From NCBI GenBank assembly GCA_903825615.1, contig CAIKBK010000004.1:1-5141 (forward strand): DNA of 5,141 nucleotides, written 5' to 3'. Below the pieces are notes generated by a model, which did not search any database, had not been told where the DNA came from, and was given only the letters and a program-made list of their open reading frames with translations. Position numbers and translations under genes: made by a program. Each line of letters begins with the position of its first letter. The first letter of the stretch is position 1. This DNA is from Candidatus Vogelbacteria bacterium (GTDB lineage: Bacteria > Patescibacteriota > Minisyncoccia > Phycocordibacterales > XYD1-FULL-46-19). This document shows, piece by piece, positions 1-5,026 of this stretch.

Positions 1-720
1 CCCAACGACCGCTTGCTCAATATGATTAGCAAAGATACCACTCTGACTTCCGCCTTTTCTATCTGTGATGATGTCTTAAAACAAGCCGTCGAAGGCATTT
101 CTAATACTATTACCATGCCAGGGCAGATCAATGCTGACTTTGCTGATATCAAGACTATTATGCAGAACTCTGGCTCCACTCTGATGGGGGTCGGTGTGGC
201 GACGGGTGAAAATCGCGCCACCGAGGCTGCCAAAATGGCTATCAGCTCACCACTTTTGGATGTCTCGATTATCGGGGCCAAGGGCATCCTCTTTACGGTC
301 GCGGGTGGCGATGATGTTACCCTCTTTGAGCTGCAAGAAGCCGCTAAGGTTATTACTGAATCTATCGATCCCGAGGCCAAAGTTATCTTTGGTACTATCC
401 ACGACGATAAGATGAAAAAGAACGAGATTAAGATTACCGTTATTGCTTGCGGTTTCCCAAGTGATAATACTAAGAAGAGCCGTGATGATTTCAAGATTAA
501 CTTCAGTACTGATGCCGTTATAAACTCGGCAGCAGAAACAAATGAGCCCAAAAAAGAAATTGTTGATAATAATGAAACAAAAAAAGCTGAGTCACTAAAC
601 AGGTCAGAAAAAAAAGAAGCTGAGCCAATTCTTAGTCTCAAAGACAAGAAGGACGATAATCTGGATGACGATGATTGGTCTTCTATCCCCGCTTTCTTGC
701 GACGCTCCAAGACTAAGTAG
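1..720 (+). CDS. ftsZ: Cell division protein FtsZ, C-terminal part (5' end outside window)
   Basis: FtsZ is the tubulin-like GTPase that polymerises into the division ring at mid-cell. The frame is open from base 1 and begins with PNDRLL, the conserved segment at the end of the GTP-binding domain. The true start is therefore upstream, and the TTG at 13 is not a start. Visible family marks are the T7 synergy-loop segment NADFADIK (about residue 44 of the visible part), which supplies the catalytic Asp to the neighbouring subunit, then GENRATEAAKMAISSPLL, and GTIHDD with VTVIACGF at the end of the C-terminal subdomain. A Lys/Glu/Asp-rich disordered linker follows, ending in the C-terminal peptide IPAFLRR, the conserved docking motif for membrane anchors such as FtsA. 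All expected residues are present, so the protein looks functional. It ends in TAG 12 nt before the flavoprotein gene, with no terminator between them, so read-through is likely. Identification is certain. Confidence 0.97.
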   Translation, partial: PNDRLLNMISKDTTLTSAFSICDDVLKQAVEGISNTITMPGQINADFADIKTIMQNSGSTLMGVGVATGENRATEAAKMAISSPLLDVSIIGAKGILFTVAGGDDVTLFELQEAAKVITESIDPEAKVIFGTIHDDKMKKNEIKITVIACGFPSDNTKKSRDDFKINFSTDAVINSAAETNEPKKEIVDNNETKKAESLNRSEKKEAEPILSLKDKKDDNLDDDDWSSIPAFLRRSKTK

Positions 721-726
721 TATAAT
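697..726 (+). promoter_or_regulatory. Putative promoter of the flavoprotein gene, leaderless type
   Basis: A perfect -10 box TATAAT (721-726) starts immediately after the ftsZ stop codon. TTGCGA (697-702, 4 of 6 matches to TTGACA) lies 18 nt upstream inside ftsZ. Only 6 nt separate the -10 box from the ATG at 733, so a start about 7 nt downstream would fall on the A of the start codon. No Shine-Dalgarno sequence is seen, which fits a leaderless mRNA. This is inferred from sequence only. Confidence 0.55.
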
Positions 727-732
727 TAGCTT

Positions 733-1674
733 ATGTTTGATGTAATTATAATCGGTGGTGGACCCGCTGCTTGCTCGGCCGGTGTTTATGCTACCCGCAA
801 AAAATTAAAAACTTTAGTTATCGCCGAAGAGCTTGGTGGCCAGTCGGCTGTCTCGCCCGAAATTCAAAATTGGCTGGGAGAGATAAGTATCCCTGGAGCC
901 GAACTCTCCAAGAAATTTGTTAATCATCTCCGCTCTTATGAAGGAGAAAGTTTGACTATAAAAATGGGTGTAGTAACTGGCGTTAATAAAGAAGGTAATT
1001 TCTTTAAAGTTAATACTGACGGCAATATCTATGAAAGCAAAACAATCTTTATGGCCACCGGTGGCCGACGCCGCAAATTAGAGATTAAGGGTGCTGACAT
1101 TTTTGAACATAAAGGACTCACCTACTGCCCTTCCTGCGATGGCCCCTTATTCAGTGGACAAGATGTGGCGGTGATTGGAGGCGGTAATGCCGGTTTTGGC
1201 ACGGCGGGTCAACTCCTTGCTTATTGCCAGAGCGTGACCTTGCTTGAAATGATGCCCGAATTCCGCGCTGAAGCAATGACGGTGGAAAAGTTAAAACAAA
1301 ACCATAATTTTAAAGCGTTTAACAATCTTGAAATCATCGAGATTAAGGGTGACCCTTCGATTCCCTCAGGGCAAGTAAATTTTGTAAAAAGTTTAGTTTA
1401 TAAAAATAAAGAAACCGACGAAATTATAGATTTACCTGTTACTGGCATTTTTGTCGAGATTGGTTTCGTGCCTAATACTGAGATGGTTAAGAGCTTGGTT
1501 AACCTTAGCCCGGCTGGCTATATTATGGTTGACCACCAAACTCAAAGAGCCTCACAAGAAGGTATCTGGGCGGCCGGTGACTGCTCCGATGTAAAGTATC
1601 ATCAAAATGGCATCGCCGCTGGTGATGCTGTCAAAGCCACCGAAGACATTTACGAATTTCTAAAGTCCCGCTAA
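733..1674 (+). CDS. trxB: Thioredoxin reductase-like / AhpF-type FAD-dependent disulfide oxidoreductase
   Basis: Cytoplasmic FAD enzyme of the low-molecular-weight thioredoxin reductase family, passing electrons from NAD(P)H to a thiol partner through a redox-active CxxC. At 313 residues it has the usual length. Seen in order: FAD-binding GGGPAA (residues 8-13), ATGG (108-111), the active-site pair C132-P-S-C135 followed by DGPLF, a second nucleotide-binding GGGNAG (149-154), and the C-terminal FAD motif AAGDC (280-284). Two details resemble the reductase part of AhpF more than TrxB: the YCPxCDGPLF context, and LLEMMPEFRAE where NADPH-dependent TrxB has HRR. Glu172 at that place suggests NADH preference, which is an inference. 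The AhpF N-terminal thioredoxin-like domains are absent, so a separate thioredoxin or glutaredoxin-like partner would be needed. No Shine-Dalgarno site precedes the ATG. The last 15 bp overlap the convergent transporter gene. The family is certain; TrxB versus another role is less so. Confidence 0.9.
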   Translation: MFDVIIIGGGPAACSAGVYATRKKLKTLVIAEELGGQSAVSPEIQNWLGEISIPGAELSKKFVNHLRSYEGESLTIKMGVVTGVNKEGNFFKVNTDGNIYESKTIFMATGGRRRKLEIKGADIFEHKGLTYCPSCDGPLFSGQDVAVIGGGNAGFGTAGQLLAYCQSVTLLEMMPEFRAEAMTVEKLKQNHNFKAFNNLEIIEIKGDPSIPSGQVNFVKSLVYKNKETDEIIDLPVTGIFVEIGFVPNTEMVKSLVNLSPAGYIMVDHQTQRASQEGIWAAGDCSDVKYHQNGIAAGDAVKATEDIYEFLKSR

Positions 1675-2382
1675 AGTGATAGCTAAGTAAAGTACGACAA
1701 TCCCTAAGATTGTCATTAGGGTTGTTAATTGTGTCGGGTGACCGTGATGACTCTCGGGCAAGAGCTCGGAGGCGCCAATGTAGAGGAAGAAGCCGGTAAA
1801 GAGAGCCAGTATTAGTCCGAGCCAAGATTCAGGCAAAGAGAAGAAGAGGGTGGAGAAAATACCGAGCGCTGGTGCCAGCGAAGCAATGAGAAGCCAGCGT
1901 AGGGCCTTCTTTTTATCTCCCCCATTTTTAAGCGTTAAGCCAACAATATTCAAACCATCGGAAAAATTATGAGATAAGACCGCCAGAGCTAAGATTAAAC
2001 CGACTTCGGTCGAAACTTGGAAAGCCAGGCCAACGGCCAAGCCGTCAATCACACTGTGCACCGCCAAGATTAAAGCCGACAAAGACTTTTTCTTATGATG
2101 AGGATTCTCGCAATGCTCATCTTCGTGAGTCTGAAAGAAAAGCAAACGATCCAAAATCAGATAGATTATAAAACCTAGAGCCACTAGTGAAGTGGTAAGA
2201 GGAACGCTAAAAATATTTGTGTTCAGCTCTAGCGCTTCAGGCAAGAGATCAAAAAAAGCCACCCCAATTACCGCTCCCGCTGAGAAACCTAAGATCAAGT
2301 GGAGTTTATCTCTAAAGCGGAAGGCGAATAAGCCTCCAACAAAAGCCGAGCAGAAAGCAGCCAAACCAATTAGAATTAACAT
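1660..2382 (-). CDS. ZIP family divalent metal transporter
   Basis: Integral inner-membrane transporter of 240 residues, a normal length for the bacterial ZIP family, which imports zinc and sometimes iron or manganese. About seven to eight hydrophobic segments are visible. The hallmark metal-site helices are HSVIDGLAVG (residues 109-118, ZIP helix 4, usually HNxxDG) and HNFSDG (138-143, helix 5, often HExPEG). In helix 5 the usual Glu residues are replaced by Asn139 and Asp142, so metal preference may differ from classical ZupT-like members. FFDLLPEAL (43-51) and ASELLPE (204-210) are further family-like acidic motifs. A loop with HEDEHCENPHH (86-96) just before helix 4 is the typical His-rich metal-binding loop, and HHGH (212-215) is a second His cluster. 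The ATG is 6 nt from a TATAGT box, suggesting a leaderless message. The 3' end overlaps the flavoprotein gene on the opposite strand. Substrate is not determinable here. Confidence 0.93.
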   Translation of the reverse strand: MLILIGLAAFCSAFVGGLFAFRFRDKLHLILGFSAGAVIGVAFFDLLPEALELNTNIFSVPLTTSLVALGFIIYLILDRLLFFQTHEDEHCENPHHKKKSLSALILAVHSVIDGLAVGLAFQVSTEVGLILALAVLSHNFSDGLNIVGLTLKNGGDKKKALRWLLIASLAPALGIFSTLFFSLPESWLGLILALFTGFFLYIGASELLPESHHGHPTQLTTLMTILGIVVLYLAITLAGL

Positions 2383-2388
2383 AGAGAA

Positions 2389-2397
2389 ACTATACCA
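2389..2397 (-). promoter_or_regulatory. Putative extended -10 promoter of the ZIP gene
   Basis: On the minus strand the sequence reads TGG-TATAGT, an extended -10 element, followed by only 6 nt and the ATG of the transporter. No convincing -35 box exists, since the region where it would lie is the terminator hairpin at 2399-2447. The predicted start coincides with the start codon (leaderless), and no Shine-Dalgarno site is seen. Confidence 0.5.
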
Positions 2398-2398
2398 G

Positions 2399-2447
2399 AA
2401 TTAACCAAAAACTTCACCTCATGACGAAGTGAAGTTTTTGGTTAATT
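2399..2447 (-). terminator. Intrinsic terminator after the DUF378 gene (perfect 19-bp hairpin)
   Basis: Bases 2399-2417 and 2429-2447 are perfect reverse complements, with an 11-nt loop. The core stem ACTTCAC/GTGAAGT is flanked by A5 on one side and T5 on the other, the usual form of a terminator that can work in both directions. It begins 16 bp beyond the DUF378 stop codon on the minus strand and directly precedes the -10 box of the ZIP gene, so it separates two genes on the same strand. Confidence 0.8.
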
Positions 2448-2462
2448 AGTTGTTAACCAGAT

Positions 2463-2657
2463 TTAGACTATCTTCTTAGCTAAGAAGATAACATAAATGG
2501 CCGAAGCGCCAACGAGCGCATAGACAACGGTTTGCAATAATATGTTATACCTAAGCAAGAAGCCGACTAGATCAAATTTAAGAATAGCAATCAGACCCCA
2601 ATTAAGTCCACCGATAATCAGTAAGACTAAGGCAACCCAATTTAAAATTTTAATCAT
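2463..2657 (-). CDS. DUF378 family small membrane protein
   Basis: A 64-residue protein with two predicted transmembrane helices (about residues 4-26 and 40-61) joined by a short loop. The first helix carries the conserved IIGGLNWGL signature (about residues 14-22) and is followed by FDLVGFLL. The second contains VVYALVGASAIYVI. Together these match the DUF378 family (YuzA-like), whose function is unknown. Length and architecture are normal for the family. The start ATG is preceded by a very A/T-rich leader without a Shine-Dalgarno site. The proposed promoter at 2698-2706 predicts a leader of about 34 nt. A strong hairpin terminator follows the stop, so the gene is probably a single transcription unit. 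The family call is based on recognition of the signature; no role can be deduced from the neighbours. Confidence 0.88.
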   Translation of the reverse strand: MIKILNWVALVLLIIGGLNWGLIAILKFDLVGFLLRYNILLQTVVYALVGASAIYVIFLAKKIV

Positions 2658-2697
2658 TATTTAATTTTTATTGAAATTAAGTATTCGACCTAACGAT

Positions 2698-2706
2698 ATT
2701 ATACCA
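2698..2706 (-). promoter_or_regulatory. Putative extended -10 promoter of the DUF378 gene
   Basis: The minus strand reads TGG-TATAAT, a perfect -10 with a TGn extension, 40 nt upstream of the ATG at 2657. No good -35 hexamer is found at 16-18 nt, which is acceptable for extended -10 promoters. The nine bases are the exact inverted copy of the promoter element facing the other way at 2762-2770. Confidence 0.55.
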
Positions 2707-2761
2707 AAAGAATAACCAATTTGACGAGAGGTTTATTCACAGCCCATTCTTCGGACCTTAG

Positions 2762-2770
2762 TGGTATAAT
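2762..2770 (+). promoter_or_regulatory. Putative extended -10 promoter of the 102-residue membrane protein gene
   Basis: TGG-TATAAT on the plus strand lies 19 nt before the ATG at 2790. Transcription would begin near 2777, giving a leader of only about 13 nt. No -35 box is convincing at the expected distance; TTGACG at 2721-2726 is too far away (38 nt). With its inverted twin at 2698-2706 it forms a divergent promoter pair in the 132-bp intergenic region. Confidence 0.55.
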
Positions 2771-2789
2771 TAACCCCATAGAATAAAGT

Positions 2790-3098
2790 ATGAATATTAT
2801 CACTTATCTTAGACATTGGCGCTTTGAAGGTTATGCCTTATTTGACCTCACTCTCTCCTTCTTGGGGATGTGGCTTCTCTCTTCTCTCCTCTCCAAAATC
2901 TTTCGTCTTATTCACGTGCAAGTCCCAACAATCAATTGGGTCATTCTCACTCTACCGATTAGTATAGTTATTCATCTCTTAGTCGGGCGTCATACTCCCA
3001 TGGTCCAAAATTTTCTAAATCCTCACGGTCATTGGACGCTTAAAATCATTATTGTTGTCTGTTTAATTTTCGGTCTATGGGGAATTAAAATAAGATAG
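2790..3098 (+). CDS. Hypothetical membrane protein with three transmembrane segments
   Basis: I do not recognise this 102-residue protein. It has a short basic N-terminal stretch (LRHWRFEG, residues 7-14), then three strongly hydrophobic segments at about 15-37, 48-66 and 83-100, with a HTPMVQNFLNPHGHW loop (68-82) rich in His, Asn and Pro between the last two. No cysteine pair, nucleotide-binding or catalytic motif is seen. It ends in IKIR right after the third helix, so only a minimal tail remains. The clear promoter just upstream, the single long hydrophobic frame and the hairpin after its TAG support a real gene. No Shine-Dalgarno site is apparent (only AATAAAG before the ATG). Its neighbour on the divergent side is also a small membrane protein, but that does not establish shared function. 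Confidence 0.8.
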   Translation: MNIITYLRHWRFEGYALFDLTLSFLGMWLLSSLLSKIFRLIHVQVPTINWVILTLPISIVIHLLVGRHTPMVQNFLNPHGHWTLKIIIVVCLIFGLWGIKIR

Positions 3099-3113
3099 GA
3101 GTTAAAAAGCAAA

Positions 3114-3143
3114 GGGCCCAAACGCACGAAGACGTTTGGGTCC
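3114..3143. terminator. Hairpin between convergent genes, probable bidirectional terminator
   Basis: Bases 3114-3124 and 3133-3143 form an 11-bp stem with an 8-nt loop. The one imperfect pair (3116/3141) is G-U when read on the plus strand and A-C on the minus strand. It lies between the stop of the 102-residue gene (3098) and the stop of the DnaA-like gene (3155). On the minus strand the stem is followed by a T-rich run (TTTGCTTTTT), so it best fits termination of the DnaA-like gene. The plus-strand side has only a weak T-run. Confidence 0.7.
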
Positions 3144-3154
3144 TGTTGAATTTA

Positions 3155-4801
3155 TTAACAGCGCTCGCGACAACGTTTTTTTGTCGCAGGTCTCCAGTCT
3201 TCCAATTGGCGAGCCCAAAGTTTCTTCTTACTCTCTGGTACAGTAAAACGGAGAAGAAGCTCTCTGATCAAACCACTTAGCTGAAGACGAGCCTCGGCCG
3301 ACTCTTCCAGAAGGCCCTTAACCCTCATTATCCCACCAGCAGTCATATCTAACGCTCGAAGAGCGCCAGGATAGAACCAGCCAGCCACAACCTCCCTCTC
3401 TAGACCCAAGACAAGAGAAGCAAGATAACAAGCCAGATCAAGAACTGGTTGGGGGGTAATGAGACGCGTTTCTTTCCGAAGTTCGGCATCCCTCTCGAAA
3501 ATTAAGGAGATAAGGTCATCCGCATCAGGCAGAAGCTTAAACAACTCCTGAGCCTCCGCTAAAGTGACACGATGACCATTGACCCCGCAACCCTGAGAGA
3601 AAGAGATAGTTCCCAAACGACTAAGGAGAAGGGAGAGCTCCCCTTCCTTAGTTTTCTTGATCAGCCAGTCGATAACTTTAGGATTGAGAGTGTCTCCACC
3701 CTTGTTACCTTCAGCTGTTACAAGACGTGGTGGATATTTAGCCAGAAACCTCTTGGCAACTTCTGGGTACGACGAGGCACCGATCTTTTCGACTCTGAAG
3801 ATTTGTAGATCTTTGAGTTCTCGGTACAACTCTGGACCCAAGTCTTCTTCTGTCGGCGGACGAGATAACGAGATAAGAACTCGGCCTCCGCGTTTCCCTC
3901 TTTCGCGAGTAAGACGTATGGCCTCAGCCATTTTTCGTCTCGTTCCCTTCGCTCCGCTGGAGGTACCATCGATATCCGTGATCACTAGAACTTTTGCCGA
4001 CAAAAGACATTTTTCAAAGATTCCTAAACGTCGTCTATCAACATTGGTTCCGCCAGATTCTCCAGTTGAGAAAAAAGAGGAGTAAAGACTCTGAAAAGTC
4101 TTACCTGTGACACAAAAGATATCGAGTTTCGGATCCACCTTGAGCATCGCTTGGAGCGACACATAGAGGAGCATCCTCTTACCGGACTCTTCGGGACCAC
4201 AGAGCACAAGACTCTTAAACAAGGGACGAGCCCGATTAGGCTTAGCCACTTCTTGAGTTGCCTCTAGCGCTAACCGATTAACAATCGAGTCTCCGACCAC
4301 AAAGTCTTCGAAATCAAAGTGTCCACTCGGTGGTTCGCCGGGCTTAAAGTCTTCCCGACTTCTTTTCCCTTTTAAGCGCAATCCCTTGCTGTCTTCGTCT
4401 GATTCTTCAGGAACACCTTCCAGATTCGCTTGAACCGGAGGGATGACCCCCTTGGCCTGTTCACAAAGGTTCTGGTCAACGACAAGCTTCCAAGTCTCTA
4501 AACCCTGCCCCTTGAAAGCCATGTCGATTGAAGCTCGGTAACTCTTTTTGGGATCACCCAGCCAACCAGAGAAGAATTCACTCGGCACATAGACGACCCC
4601 CTCAGACTTCCCAAGAAGGCCAGCCACCCGACCAAAACTCACCCCAGGCAAAGCGAACCAAACATCAAACATTGTGTCATCGCCCAAAATACTTCTTAAG
4701 CTCCCGTGGACAACACAATTGAATTCATTATCGATCTGGATCAAGGGAGCCAGACCGACATTGGCGTTCCCGCCGTTCTCTGTCTTCTCCTCGATACCCA
4801 T
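3155..4801 (-). CDS. Divergent DnaA-like protein with degenerate AAA+ ATPase motifs
   Basis: The 548 residues follow the domain order of the replication initiator DnaA. Positions count from the ATG at 4801. Residues about 35-110 resemble DnaA domain I (TMFDVWF, then YVPSEFFSGWL). A charged linker follows (about 115-160, with EESDED and KGKRSRED). GHFDFEDFVVGDS (160-172) matches the YTFDNFVVG entry to the AAA+ domain. The Walker A position reads GPEESGKR (202-209), with Arg where Thr/Ser is required. Walker B reads VLVITDID (271-278), with Thr for the first Asp. LISLSRPP (309-316) matches the sensor I strand. The SRF arginine-finger motif is not recognisable, and the sensor II helix reads EGELSLLLSRL without the usual Arg. 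The C-terminal region (about 448-520) aligns with domain IV, with DMTAGG in place of the DHTT signature and a final SGLIREL. An extra tail ends in KKRCRERC. It is longer than usual DnaA (about 440-470). DnaA family membership is well supported; an ATP-independent paralogue role is inference. Confidence 0.8.
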   Translation of the reverse strand: MGIEEKTENGGNANVGLAPLIQIDNEFNCVVHGSLRSILGDDTMFDVWFALPGVSFGRVAGLLGKSEGVVYVPSEFFSGWLGDPKKSYRASIDMAFKGQGLETWKLVVDQNLCEQAKGVIPPVQANLEGVPEESDEDSKGLRLKGKRSREDFKPGEPPSGHFDFEDFVVGDSIVNRLALEATQEVAKPNRARPLFKSLVLCGPEESGKRMLLYVSLQAMLKVDPKLDIFCVTGKTFQSLYSSFFSTGESGGTNVDRRRLGIFEKCLLSAKVLVITDIDGTSSGAKGTRRKMAEAIRLTRERGKRGGRVLISLSRPPTEEDLGPELYRELKDLQIFRVEKIGASSYPEVAKRFLAKYPPRLVTAEGNKGGDTLNPKVIDWLIKKTKEGELSLLLSRLGTISFSQGCGVNGHRVTLAEAQELFKLLPDADDLISLIFERDAELRKETRLITPQPVLDLACYLASLVLGLEREVVAGWFYPGALRALDMTAGGIMRVKGLLEESAEARLQLSGLIRELLLRFTVPESKKKLWARQLEDWRPATKKRCRERC

Positions 4802-4809
4802 AATCGACA

Positions 4810-4817
4810 CTCCTTCT
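4810..4817 (-). promoter_or_regulatory. Strong ribosome binding site deciding the start of the DnaA-like gene
   Basis: The minus strand reads AGAAGGAG, with 8 nt to the ATG at 4801-4799. A GTG at 4810-4808 in the same frame would add three residues but overlaps this Shine-Dalgarno site itself, so the ATG is the better start. It is the only clear Shine-Dalgarno site in the window. Confidence 0.75.
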
Positions 4818-4870
4818 GCTTCGTTTTGTTTACACTGTCAATGCCAAAGACCACACACTAGTCCTTTTGG

Positions 4871-4898
4871 ATTCTAGCACAATAAAAATAAACTCCAA
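4871..4898 (-). promoter_or_regulatory. Putative promoter of the DnaA-like gene
   Basis: On the minus strand TTGGAG (4898-4893) is separated by 16 nt from TAGAAT (4876-4871), which has a TGC extension just before it. A run of eight T lies immediately upstream of the -35 and may act as an UP-like element. The predicted start near 4864 gives a leader of about 60 nt. CCAAAGAC (4843-4850) and GTCCTTTTGG (4861-4870) could pair, with bulges, around that start; this could be a leader hairpin or operator but is weak. Confidence 0.5.
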
Positions 4899-4901
4899 GC
4901 C

Positions 4902-4932
4902 AAAAAAAACGCCTCTACCACAAGGGTGTTTT
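4902..4932 (-). terminator. Weak terminator-like hairpin with T8 tract
   Basis: Bases 4906-4913 and 4925-4932 can pair over 8 bp with one imperfect pair and an 11-nt loop. On the minus strand the stem runs into an unbroken run of eight T. It may be a second terminator for the gene to the right, placed just before the promoter of the DnaA-like gene. The core has few G-C pairs, so confidence is low. Confidence 0.35.
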
Positions 4933-4981
4933 AGTAGACTTTTAGAACTTAGACTGAGATATATAGGTCAGGGTATGAAAA

Positions 4982-5011
4982 GAGAGGTGTCCGCTTGCGC
5001 GGGCACCTCTC
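4982..5011 (-). terminator. Strong GC-rich hairpin, probable terminator of the right-hand gene
   Basis: Bases 4982-4994 and 4999-5011 form a 13-bp stem with a TTGC loop and a single imperfect pair (4990/5003). On the minus strand the stem is followed by TTTTCAT, and it lies 15 bp beyond the TGA of the partial frame at 5027-5141, the normal place for an intrinsic terminator. On the plus strand GGTGATTTT follows, a less direct T-run. There is no plus-strand gene just upstream that needs a terminator. Confidence 0.65.
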
Positions 5012-5026
5012 GGTGATTTTCTGCAT

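Noticed and set aside
194..415. 73-codon open frame within ftsZ
   Set aside because: Out-of-frame shadow of a certain gene.
1631..1825. 64-codon minus-strand open frame across the flavoprotein/ZIP junction
   Set aside because: Overlaps the ZIP gene in another frame; Arg/Leu/Ser-rich shadow without own signals.
3657..4085. 142-codon plus-strand open frame, and other frames of 60-80 codons inside the DnaA-like gene
   Set aside because: Antisense or out of frame to a long coding region with recognisable domains; no promoter or ribosome binding site and Ser/Arg/Pro-rich shadow composition.
4808..4810. GTG start giving a 551-residue DnaA-like protein
   Set aside because: The GTG overlaps the AGAAGGAG ribosome binding site; the ATG at 4801 has ideal 8-nt spacing from it.
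4824..4832. TTGTTTACA as a DnaA box in the leader of the DnaA-like gene
   Set aside because: Only six of nine positions match TTATCCACA; too weak to claim autoregulation.
4836..4841. Perfect minus-strand TTGACA upstream of the DnaA-like gene
   Set aside because: No -10-like hexamer lies 16-18 nt downstream; that place is CAGAAG next to the ribosome binding site.
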